A DNA stretch of 64,000 bases from Chenggangzhangella methanolivorans. Lineage in GTDB: Bacteria > Pseudomonadota > Alphaproteobacteria > Rhizobiales > Methylopilaceae. Numbering within the stretch: position 1 is the first letter of the stretch; each line of letters starts with the position of its first letter. Under the pieces are notes generated by a model that saw nothing but the letters and a program-made list of their open reading frames with translations, did no database searches and had not been told where the DNA came from. The position numbers and the translations under genes are program-made. Positions 54,494 through 61,758 of the stretch are shown piece after piece. The stretch covers positions 4,664,501 to 4,728,500 of the forward strand of contig NZ_CP081869.1 in assembly GCF_019797865.1 (NCBI RefSeq), in the 5' to 3' direction.

Positions 54494-55897
54494 ATGACCG
54501 TCTCGCGCAGATCGTTCCTGTCCGCGTCCGCCGCCGGGGCGACGTCGTTGGTCGCGGCGTCCGCGGTGTCCGGCCGCGTCCAGGCCGCATCGATACCCGA
54601 GGCCGCAACCATGAAGGACGCGACCATGCGGCCGCCGCTCGTTCCGACGACCGGCCCCGACTACAACCCCGTCGTCACGCTCAACGGCTGGACCGCGCCC
54701 TGGCGCATGAACGGCAACTGGAAGGAGTTCCACCTCGTCGCCGAGCCCGTGATCCGCGAGCTCGCCCCCGGCATGGTGGCCCACCTCTGGGGCTACAACG
54801 GCCAGTCGCCCGGCCCGACCATCGAGGCGGTCGAGGGCGACAAGGTCCGCATCTTTGTCACCAACAAGCTGCCGGAGCACACGACCGTGCACTGGCACGG
54901 CATGCTCCTGCCCTCGGGGATGGACGGCGTCGGCGGACTGACCCAGCCGCACATCAAGCCCGGACAGACCTTCGTCTACGAGTTCCAGCTCCGTAAGAGC
55001 GGGACCTTCATGTACCACCCGCACGCCGACGAGATGGTTCAGATGGCCATGGGCATGATGGGCTTCTTCGTCGTGCACCCGAAGGATCCGGCGTTCCGGC
55101 GGGTCGACCGCGACTTCGTCTTCCTGATGTCGGCCTACGACATCGACCCGGGAACCTACGTGCCCCGCGTCGCGGAGATGACCGACTTCAATCTCTGGAC
55201 CTGGAACACGCGCGTGTTCCCGGGGATCGACCATCTGGTGGCCGCCAAGGGCGACAGGGTGCGGGTGCGGTTCGGCAACCTCACCATGACCAACCACCCG
55301 ATCCACATGCACGGCTACGACTTCAAGGTGTCGTGCACGGACGGCGGCTGGGTGCCGGAAGCTGCCGCCTGGCCCGAGGTCACGATCGACTGCGCGGTCG
55401 GGCAGATGCGCGCCTTCGACTTCGTCGCGGACGCTCCCGGCGACTGGGCGATCCACTGCCACAAGTCGCACCACACCATGAACGCCATGGGCCACGAGGT
55501 CCAAAACTTCATCGGCGTGAACAAGAAGGACGTGGCCAAGACCATCAAAAAGCTGGTCCCCGGCTACATGCCGATGGGTCAGGCGGGCATGGCCGACATG
55601 GGCGAGATGGAGATGCCGCTCCCCGACAACACGCTGCCCATGATGACGGGCTTCGGCCAGTTCGGCCCGATCGAGATGGGCGGGATGTTCTCGGTCGTGA
55701 AGGTCCGCGAGGGAATCGCGTCCGGCGACTACAGCGATCCCGGCTGGTTCAAGCACCCGGAGGGACAGGTCGCCTTCGAATGGAAGGGCGAGGCGCCCGC
55801 GGCGCGCAAGGCTGCGCCCGCGGCCGCCAAGCCCGGCGACATGCAGATGAACGTCGTGAAGCCGAAGGCAGGCTCCGGCGGGCACGCGAACCACTGA
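54494..55897 (+). CDS. Multicopper oxidase
   Basis: A Tat-exported periplasmic copper oxidase that probably oxidises Cu(I). The twin-arginine signal is SRRSFLSASAAGATSLVAAS. Copper ligands are seen in HWHGML, YHPHADEM, HPIHMHGYDF and HCHKSHH, which together make the T1 and T2/T3 sites, with a Met-rich loop (MGQAGMADMGEMEMPLP) near the C-terminus. The Met at 54494 has GGAGG upstream; an ATG at 54476 overlaps the TolC stop and adds six residues. Length is 467 residues. It is related to the two- or three-domain CopA/laccase oxidases. Confidence 0.92.
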   Translation: MTVSRRSFLSASAAGATSLVAASAVSGRVQAASIPEAATMKDATMRPPLVPTTGPDYNPVVTLNGWTAPWRMNGNWKEFHLVAEPVIRELAPGMVAHLWGYNGQSPGPTIEAVEGDKVRIFVTNKLPEHTTVHWHGMLLPSGMDGVGGLTQPHIKPGQTFVYEFQLRKSGTFMYHPHADEMVQMAMGMMGFFVVHPKDPAFRRVDRDFVFLMSAYDIDPGTYVPRVAEMTDFNLWTWNTRVFPGIDHLVAAKGDRVRVRFGNLTMTNHPIHMHGYDFKVSCTDGGWVPEAAAWPEVTIDCAVGQMRAFDFVADAPGDWAIHCHKSHHTMNAMGHEVQNFIGVNKKDVAKTIKKLVPGYMPMGQAGMADMGEMEMPLPDNTLPMMTGFGQFGPIEMGGMFSVVKVREGIASGDYSDPGWFKHPEGQVAFEWKGEAPAARKAAPAAAKPGDMQMNVVKPKAGSGGHANH

Positions 55898-55923
55898 ACC
55901 CGACGCCCAACAGGACCAATGAG

Positions 55924-56397
55924 ATGAAGAAGTTCCTTACGCTTGCCGTGCTCGTCGCGGCGCTCGCTCCGGCCGCGGCGTCCGCGGACCCCGGCCATTC
56001 GCATGGCGAGGCCACGGCCTTCGGCGAGCCCGGCGACCCCAAGAAGCCCTCACGCACTATCGATGTGGTCATGAAGGAGACCGACGACGGCAAGATGCTG
56101 TTCGAGCCGATCTCGATCGCCGCGAAAATGGGCGAGCAGGTCCGATTCGTCCTCAGGAACGAGGGCCAGATCGACCACGAGTTCATGCTTGCGACGCGCG
56201 TCGAGAACGACCGGCACGCGGTCGCGATGCGGAAGAACCCGGACATGGAGCACGACGAGCCGAACGGCCGCCGCGTGGCGCCGGGCAAGTCCGACGAGAT
56301 CACCTGGAAGTTCTCGAAGTCGGGCGAGTTCAACTTCGCCTGCCTGATCCCCGGCCATCGCGAGGCCGGGATGGACGGCACGGTCGCCGTCAAGTGA
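55924..56397 (+). CDS. Cupredoxin-family copper protein
   Basis: A 157-residue exported protein. The signal peptide MKKFLTLAVLVAALAPAAASA is followed by DPGHSHGEATAFGEPG, a His-rich patch. The cupredoxin fold ends with FACLIPGHREAGM; with DHEFMLAT it supplies the H-C-H-M set of a type 1 copper site. It lies 26 bases after the multicopper oxidase and could pass electrons or copper to it. CopI-like proteins share this layout. Confidence 0.9.
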   Translation: MKKFLTLAVLVAALAPAAASADPGHSHGEATAFGEPGDPKKPSRTIDVVMKETDDGKMLFEPISIAAKMGEQVRFVLRNEGQIDHEFMLATRVENDRHAVAMRKNPDMEHDEPNGRRVAPGKSDEITWKFSKSGEFNFACLIPGHREAGMDGTVAVK

Positions 56398-56417
56398 CCC
56401 TACGGAGGCATACGAAC

Positions 56418-56699
56418 ATGAAGAAGACAGCAACGCTCCTCGGGGCCCTCGCGGTCGCCATCATCTCCACCGCAGCGTCGGCCGCAGACGGCACCGTCAA
56501 GAAGGTCGACGAGAGCGCGGGCAAGATCACGCTCGACCATGGCCCGATCAAGAACCTCGGCATGGACGAGCCGATGTCGATGGTCTTCAAAGCCGCCGAC
56601 CCCGCCATGCTCAAGGGCGTGAAGCCCGGGGACAAGGTGCTGTTCGAGGCCGACCGGGTGAACGGACAGATCACCCTCACCAAGATCCAGAAGAAGTGA
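56418..56699 (+). CDS. CusF-like periplasmic copper-binding protein
   Basis: A 93-residue protein with a signal peptide ending at AAD. The small beta-barrel domain carries GKITLDHGPIKNLGMDEPMS and ends with DRVNGQITLTKIQKK. CusF binds Cu(I)/Ag(I) with a His, two Met and a Trp. Here the His (DHGP) and two Met (PMSM) are present, but the Trp position appears to be Met (GMDEPMSM). Copper binding is therefore likely but the cation-pi contact is missing. It follows the cupredoxin by 20 bases. Confidence 0.88.
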   Translation: MKKTATLLGALAVAIISTAASAADGTVKKVDESAGKITLDHGPIKNLGMDEPMSMVFKAADPAMLKGVKPGDKVLFEADRVNGQITLTKIQKK

Positions 56700-56760
56700 C
56701 GTCCCGCTGGGCGGCCGCGGGACGTGGCCGCTCAGCTCCCATTGAACGAGGAAACTCAAA

Positions 56761-57213
56761 ATGAACCGGATCGCACTTGCGGCCGCGCTTGCCCTGACCG
56801 TCTCGACGGCCATCGCGCAGGAAGCCAAGTCACCGCCGTCGGGCACAGAGAGCCTTCCCAAGGCTTGCCAGGACGCCTCCCCCGGACAGGGCGCAACGGG
56901 CAAGGCGATGGAGATGGGCGACATGGCGGCCCATTCGATGTCCGACATGGGCGAGGCCCGGATGGCCTCGATGAAGGCCATGCAGGACATGGGCAAGGCC
57001 ATGCGCGCGACCCACGGGATCAAGGACCCGGACCTCGCCTTCATCTGCGGGATGATCGCCCATCACCGCGGCGCCGTCGCCATGAGCCGTATCGAGCTGC
57101 AGTCCGGCAAGGACGAGCAGGCGAAGTCATGGGCGAAGAAGATCATCGCGGACCAGGAGCGCGAGATCGCCGAGTTCGAGGCGTGGGCGGCCAAGTCCGA
57201 CAAGGCGAAGTGA
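56761..57213 (+). CDS. DUF305 domain protein
   Basis: A 150-residue exported protein with a signal peptide ending at AIAQ. DUF305 marks are ICGMIAHHRGAVAMSRIELQ and, later, KKIIADQEREIAEFEAW. The Met/His-rich part (MEMGDMAAHSMSDMGEARM) could hold copper, as in CopM-like members. It belongs to the copper block, 61 bases after the CusF-like gene. Confidence 0.9.
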   Translation: MNRIALAAALALTVSTAIAQEAKSPPSGTESLPKACQDASPGQGATGKAMEMGDMAAHSMSDMGEARMASMKAMQDMGKAMRATHGIKDPDLAFICGMIAHHRGAVAMSRIELQSGKDEQAKSWAKKIIADQEREIAEFEAWAAKSDKAK

Positions 57214-57266
57214 AGGTCCGGCGGCGGGCGGAGGCCTCGGTCGCCGCCGTTGCCGGGAGGACGACG

Positions 57267-57737
57267 ATGCGCGTGATCCTCATCTGCCTCGCGCTCAGCG
57301 CTTCGATGGCGGTCGCCGCCCCTGAGGGCCAAAGTCCCCCCTCGGTTGACACGGACATGCTGGCGAACGTGCTGTCGACGGCGTTCCTCGCGAAGAACCT
57401 CACCCTCGTCTGTTCGCAGCAGGACAGGTGGTTCGCCGAGGACACCAGGATCCGAGACCTCGACGGCGTCGGATTCGCCGACCACGTCCAGCGTGAGGTG
57501 CTCGATCGCCTTTCGCAGACGGAGTCGGGGATCGTGGTGATCCGCGCCGCGAACGCGTCGCGGGCGGTCTCGATCGGCTTCATCCACGTCATGGGAGACG
57601 GGCCGGCGGACGAGCAATCGGAGCGCTTGGCCGCCTGGTGCAAGGCGACGGCGAAGCCCTTGGTGCAGGGGATCCTGGCCCAGCATGAGATCCGTCACGA
57701 CCTCTACGACCGCATGCTGGATCAGGCGAAGCAGTGA
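57267..57737 (+). CDS. Exported hypothetical protein of the copper block
   Basis: A 156-residue protein with a short signal peptide (MRVILICLALSASMAVAA). GGGAGGACG lies upstream of the ATG at 57267. The mature part has SPPSVDTDMLANVLSTAFLA, LVCSQQDRWFAED and AWCKATAKPLVQGILAQHEI, a helical build with two cysteines. I do not recognise it; it may be specific to such copper blocks. Confidence 0.65.
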   Translation: MRVILICLALSASMAVAAPEGQSPPSVDTDMLANVLSTAFLAKNLTLVCSQQDRWFAEDTRIRDLDGVGFADHVQREVLDRLSQTESGIVVIRAANASRAVSIGFIHVMGDGPADEQSERLAAWCKATAKPLVQGILAQHEIRHDLYDRMLDQAKQ

Positions 57738-57805
57738 CCGATGCTTGCGAAGACCGACCGACTGACGTCTTCACGAGCGCTGTGTTTAGGCGCATGGTCG
57801 CTTGC

Positions 57806-58165
57806 ATGAACCTCGGCGCCCGCGTGCGGCATGTTCTGATCTTCGTGCTGATGCTCGGCGTCGGCGCGATCCCGGTCGCGGCGAACGCCGCGGCGGTCAT
57901 GGCCGCGACGCCTGTCGCCATGGACTCGATGGAGACCATGGCGGACGGCATGCCTTGCTCCCCGGATGACGCGCCGGTCATGCCGGACTGCCAGAAGAGC
58001 TGTCCGCTGCTCGCGACCTGCATGACGAAATGCGCCCCCGCCGCGCCGATGGCGGTCATGACCAGGTCACATCGGATCTTGGTGCTGTCCGCCGTCTTTC
58101 CCGGTGACGACCCCGCCAGGGCAGGCCCGGTCTCCGAACCCCCGGCCCGACCTCCCCGAAGCTGA
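57806..58165 (+). CDS. Small exported Cys/Met-containing protein of the copper block
   Basis: A 119-residue protein from the Met at 57806; Met codons at 57794 and a GTG at 57734 overlapping the previous stop are alternatives. The signal peptide is VLIFVLMLGVGAIPVAANA. The mature part has METMADGMPCSPDDAPVMPD followed by CQKSCPLLATCMTKCAP, five or more Cys among many Met, and ends EPPARPPRS. The overall build resembles the protein at 52287. Copper binding is inferred from composition and place. Confidence 0.65.
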   Translation: MNLGARVRHVLIFVLMLGVGAIPVAANAAAVMAATPVAMDSMETMADGMPCSPDDAPVMPDCQKSCPLLATCMTKCAPAAPMAVMTRSHRILVLSAVFPGDDPARAGPVSEPPARPPRS

Positions 58166-58399
58166 AGTCCGTCTACGGCGCCTCAGCTCCCAGACTTGAA
58201 CCGCAGAAGCCGAAGCGTGTCCGCCGTCGCCACGCGGAGACGACGGAGGAGCCGCTGCCGTCGGCAGCTCCAGGCAGACGTCGGGCCATTGTCGTTTGAA
58301 GGAGGGATCGCGACGGTTTGCGTCGACGAGGCCTGTCGACAAGTGGACGTGAGCCGGACGTGTGCGAAGGTGGCTGGGAAGAGAAGGAGGGCGAAGGCT

Positions 58400-58864
58400 A
58401 TGACGATGGACCGCAGGACGTTCACGCTGGCGGCGGCCGGTGCCGCGCTGCTTCTCCCGGGCGGGGTCCGCGCCGCTCCGGCGATGACCGTCCACAAGGA
58501 TCCAAGCTGCGGCTGCTGCGGCGCCTGGGTCGATCACGTCCGCGCGGCCGGCTACGAGACGCGGGTCGTTGAGACCGCGGCCATCAACGCCGTCAAGGCG
58601 AAGCTCGGCGTGCCCCCGGGCCTGAGGTCCTGCCACACGGCCGAGATCGACGGCTACGTGCTCGAGGGGCACGTGCCCGCGGCGGCGATCGGCAGGCTGC
58701 TCGCCGAGCGCCCGAAGGTTCGCGGCCTCGCCGTGCCCGGGATGCCGATCGGGTCGCCCGGCATGGAGGTCGAGGGCCGTGATCGAGAATCCTACGACGT
58801 GATGGCTTTCGGCGACGGCGAGCCTCGGGCCATAATGCGGTTCCACGGAGGCGTCGCGCTTTAG
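58400..58864 (+). CDS. DUF411 domain protein
   Basis: A 154-residue protein. AAGGAGG precedes the ATG at 58400; the frame extends far upstream but only as Arg-rich sequence. The signal is of Tat type (MDRRTFTLAAAGAALLLPGG). DUF411 marks follow: VHKDPSCGCCGAWVDHV at about residues 31-47, then LRSCHTAEIDGYVLEGHVP and PGMPIGSPGMEVE. The CGCC and SCHT residues are probable metal ligands. DUF411 genes are common in copper resistance loci. It is the last gene of the copper block. Confidence 0.92.
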   Translation: MTMDRRTFTLAAAGAALLLPGGVRAAPAMTVHKDPSCGCCGAWVDHVRAAGYETRVVETAAINAVKAKLGVPPGLRSCHTAEIDGYVLEGHVPAAAIGRLLAERPKVRGLAVPGMPIGSPGMEVEGRDRESYDVMAFGDGEPRAIMRFHGGVAL

Positions 58865-59300
58865 TGCTTCGTCGGGAGGCGTAAATTTAGTCCGCTTCTC
58901 GGCGACGATGCGATGTCTGCTGTCTGGCGCAGGCCAGCCTTACGTTCGTGAGCCAGAGGTCAGACCGTCCTCCCGCCACGTGCGGTTCCGGACCTGATCG
59001 ACCTGCTCTGCTCCGCACCGAAAAGCGGGAGCGGAGCACCCAGCATGCGGAAGGAACGCCAGCAAAGCGCGTCGACCAGCCAGGGCTCCGCGGATCGGGT
59101 GGCGTTCTAGCGGGAAGCTAGAGATCGCGCTGCCGTGATGACAACGAGCGCTACGCCTCTGTGCTCTTGCGCCTCCCCACCATTGAAATTCTTTCATTGC
59201 ATTCACGCGTTTGACGCGTTCCTACCGCTGCCTTGAAGCGACCGTTGTCCTGTGGCCGGCCCGGCCGTCTATTAAGGCAAGCTGCCGCTTGGGGTTCGGA
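58865..59300. other. Intergenic stretch between copper and defence blocks
   Basis: No convincing gene is seen in these 436 bases. An AT-rich part at about 59180-59204 (CATTGAAATTCTTTCATTGC) and an ACGCGT-N3-ACGCGT repeat at 59205-59219 probably contain the promoter of the Abi-like gene. Confidence 0.4.
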
Positions 59301-60074
59301 ATGGTGAAGCTACGCTACGGGGATCGCCGTGCGGTCGAGGACGCCTTCGACATGGGCGGCGGCTACGTTCTGCATTTCTCGGACCGCACCATCGCCGAGT
59401 TCTTCCAGGACGAGGTCGGCGTTGATCTTTACGACGAGAGATACGCGTTCAACGGCCAGTCCAAGGCGAAGCGTCTGCGCGCCTTTCTCGAGGTCGAGGA
59501 CGAAAGGGTCGTGGCCCGCTGCCTGCGCGCCCTGTGGGCCCATCGCGAGACGCTCCCCGTGTACGCCCAGAAACCTGACCACGAACGCCTCAAGGCAGCC
59601 GTGCTCGATCTCGCGGACAGGCTCGAGCGCGGATCCGACCTGCCGCTGATGGATGCGCTTGACCGTTTCAAGCCCGACCTCACGCTGGACGAGTTGATCG
59701 AGGGAATCAGTCGCGACATCAGCGCGGACAAGCCCCAGGTCGCCTTGGACAGGCTGCACACCTACTGCATGAAGAAGTTCACGCACCTGCTCGATCAGAA
59801 CGGTGTGGCTTGGAACGCCGAGGAGCCGCTCAACAGCCGGGTGGGCAAGTACGTGAAGGAGCTGGAGCGTAGGCACCCGCTCCAGGAGATGACCAAGCAG
59901 ATCGTGAAGAGCTCGATCACGGTATTCGACCGGTTCAACTCGGTTCGCAACAACAAGACGCTGGCGCACGACAACGAGCTGCTCGATCCTCGCGAGGCTA
60001 GGTTCCTCTTCGACTCGATTTCCGCGATCCTGCGTTTCTTCCGATCCATCGAGTCAGCGCGCTTCGGGCCCTAG
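59301..60074 (+). CDS. Abortive-infection/HEPN-type protein
   Basis: A 257-residue soluble protein. The N-terminal part (SDRTIAEFFQDEVGVDLYDE, then SKAKRLRAFLEVEDERVVA) resembles AbiJ-type N-terminal domains; the C-terminal part is helical and ends with SVRNNKTLAHDNELLDPREA. In it, Arg216 and His223 give R-x6-H, the catalytic layout of HEPN RNases. AbiJ-like proteins stop phage growth by cutting RNA; this is inferred, not shown. The ATG at 59301 is chosen over a TTG at 59211 because the family begins near it. No antitoxin is obvious, though the convergent small gene could be one. Confidence 0.65.
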   Translation: MVKLRYGDRRAVEDAFDMGGGYVLHFSDRTIAEFFQDEVGVDLYDERYAFNGQSKAKRLRAFLEVEDERVVARCLRALWAHRETLPVYAQKPDHERLKAAVLDLADRLERGSDLPLMDALDRFKPDLTLDELIEGISRDISADKPQVALDRLHTYCMKKFTHLLDQNGVAWNAEEPLNSRVGKYVKELERRHPLQEMTKQIVKSSITVFDRFNSVRNNKTLAHDNELLDPREARFLFDSISAILRFFRSIESARFGP

Positions 60075-60084
60075 GAGCGGCGAG

Positions 60085-60354
60085 CTACCTCTGCTCGCCG
60101 CCGAAGAGCATCGAGATCCTGTTCGCCAGGCTGACGCACGGATAGCAGAAGCTCTCGCACGGCTCCTTGCGGTCACAGACAAGCTTCACGATGTCGTCCC
60201 GAGTGGGCTGGGTCGCGAAGGCCCTGACCGCGGCTGCCACAACCAGCGCCGTCTCGGGCTTGAGCGTCACGGTTCGGTCCGCCCTGAAGGCAGCCTCGAG
60301 ACGCCGCGCAATGGTGTCGAGGCTCGGGCGCCTGCGTTTGTGCGCGGTCTCCAT
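60085..60354 (-). CDS. Small hypothetical protein with a Cys cluster
   Basis: An 89-residue protein starting METAHKRRRPSLDTIARRLE. A helix follows, then CDRKEPCESFCYPC, four cysteines that may bind zinc. It converges with the Abi-like gene, leaving a ten-base gap. The start has no clear Shine-Dalgarno. Composition and the cysteine spacing suggest a real gene, but I do not recognise it. Confidence 0.5.
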   Translation of the reverse strand: METAHKRRRPSLDTIARRLEAAFRADRTVTLKPETALVVAAAVRAFATQPTRDDIVKLVCDRKEPCESFCYPCVSLANRISMLFGGEQR

Positions 60355-60437
60355 GACGTGAACATAGAGAGAACATTTGCTCGACCCGTCAAGGCGACTC
60401 GGGCACTCTCCGTGCTGTCAACAAAGGAGAGATTGCC

Positions 60438-60656
60438 ATGGCGGAGGCCGCGAAGCCGATGGGACCGGACGAGGCGGCACTCGCGCTAGAGCGCGCCACC
60501 GACGAGGCGGTCGAGGCGTGCGATGGCGACGCATGGGCCGCGGTGCGGGCGCTTCTGATCGCCAACGCCGCCCTCGAGGAGGAGGTAGCCCGGCTGTCGT
60601 CTCGCGTGTCGAATGGCTACGCCCGCGGTCGTGTCAGGCGGGCTACGGTGCGATGA
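60438..60656 (+). CDS. Small conserved-looking hypothetical protein
   Basis: A 72-residue acidic helical protein with a clear AAAGGAGAG Shine-Dalgarno. It reads MAEAAKPMGPDEAALALERA, then VRALLIANAALEEEVARLSS and ends YARGRVRRATVR. Small proteins of this build occur in Hyphomicrobiales mobile DNA. The next gene starts inside its stop (ATGA). Function unknown. Confidence 0.65.
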   Translation: MAEAAKPMGPDEAALALERATDEAVEACDGDAWAAVRALLIANAALEEEVARLSSRVSNGYARGRVRRATVR

Positions 60657-60814
60657 CGGGTCCTAGGGTCGAACTCGCCGCCGAAGTCGTGAAGCAGCTT
60701 CGGAAGGAAGCTGCGGAAGCCGAGTGGAACGAGGACCATGAGCGCGCGGACCGGCTGCGACGGGAGGCCGATCGCATCGAGGCCCGCGGCGAGACTTGGG
60801 AGCCGAACTTCTGA
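60653..60814 (+). CDS. Very small hypothetical protein
   Basis: A 53-residue, highly charged single helix (LAAEVVKQLRKEAAEAEWNE, then RADRLRREADRIEARG). The ATG at 60653 overlaps the previous stop as ATGA, which is the main support for it. Function unknown. The 290 bases after it hold no gene I can support. Confidence 0.5.
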   Translation: MTGPRVELAAEVVKQLRKEAAEAEWNEDHERADRLRREADRIEARGETWEPNF

Positions 60815-61104
60815 ACAGTCGCCCTCACGGCAACCGTTTGGAGATCCTCATCTGGGTCAGGGTGTTCCGTGCGGGAACGACAGTGAGGCAGCCCACGGTC
60901 TACGGCATCGGGATCTCGTGACCCCGTCCACGTCCACAACCCAGCGTAAGCTGCTAGGTTGGTGTTGAATGCTGGCAGCCCGGGCGGCCTTGAGGCTCCG
61001 GCAATCGTGGCTAACCCCGGGTTGCGCCAACGAATCCCGCGTGCATATTTTCGCGCGAGGTATCCGGAGGCGAAGCGAGGCCGGACCAGCGTTCAGGACT
61101 CGTG

Positions 61105-61758
61105 ATGCCGCCCCCTGTCGAATCCCACACCGACCAGCAATCGGCCGTGAGGCTGCTCGCGGCCATCTGCGCGGCTGCCCAGCCTCCCGCCGACGACAAG
61201 GTCGGGGCGGACGTCGTGGGTGTCCTCAGGGCCCAGTCGCGCCTGCAGGCGCTCGACTTCTGGATCCGCTACCCGGACTACCTGGCCAACGAGCTGCTGA
61301 ACGGGTTCGAGAAAACGGGTTCGAAGGACGAACTCGAGCTGGCGCGCCGGATCTTCGACGATCGCGAGCCGGACCTTCGGCGCGTGCCGATGATCCGGTA
61401 CCACTTCGGCGCCTTCGAGCCACTCCACAACCCGCTCTCGATCCTGCGGTCGCGCGACCTCGTGAGGCAGCACCGTCACGGCCAGCCGGGACACGTGACA
61501 GAGACATGGTACCTGCTGACCAAGTCGGGCCGCGCGGCGATGGACGACCTGGCCGCCGCGGCGCCTGAACTGGCTTGGTATCGGGACCGCGCGGCCGTCG
61601 CGTCGCGGGTCGCCGGCGGAGCCGGGGGCGCAGCCCTGAAGGGTCGCCAGTACCTGCAGGACGAATACGCGGCGACGCCGCTCAAGGGGATGATCCCGTC
61701 GATCGCCCCTCGTGTGCGCGAGCGCCTGGAAGCGCTGGCGGAGAAGGCGGACGGATGA
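61105..61758 (+). CDS. Putative middle component of an ABC-type three-gene defence system
   Basis: A 217-residue soluble protein. The central part reads LQALDFWIRYPDYLANELLN, then DDREPDLRRVPMIRYHFGAF and HVTETWYLLTKSGRAAMDDL. The last piece looks like a winged helix in the place where a DNA-binding wing would be. The layout (small wHTH-like protein directly upstream of an SMC-like ATPase) recalls the middle components of ABC-three-component (ABC-3C) conflict systems; this is a judgement from memory of those families. The stop overlaps the ATPase start as ATGA, so they are coupled. A GTG three bases upstream is an alternative start. Confidence 0.5.
   Translation: MPPPVESHTDQQSAVRLLAAICAAAQPPADDKVGADVVGVLRAQSRLQALDFWIRYPDYLANELLNGFEKTGSKDELELARRIFDDREPDLRRVPMIRYHFGAFEPLHNPLSILRSRDLVRQHRHGQPGHVTETWYLLTKSGRAAMDDLAAAAPELAWYRDRAAVASRVAGGAGGAALKGRQYLQDEYAATPLKGMIPSIAPRVRERLEALAEKADG

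Noticed and set aside
60377-60652. Upstream extension of the small gene at 60653
   Set aside because: It is the out-of-frame shadow of the gene at 60438, which has a clear Shine-Dalgarno.
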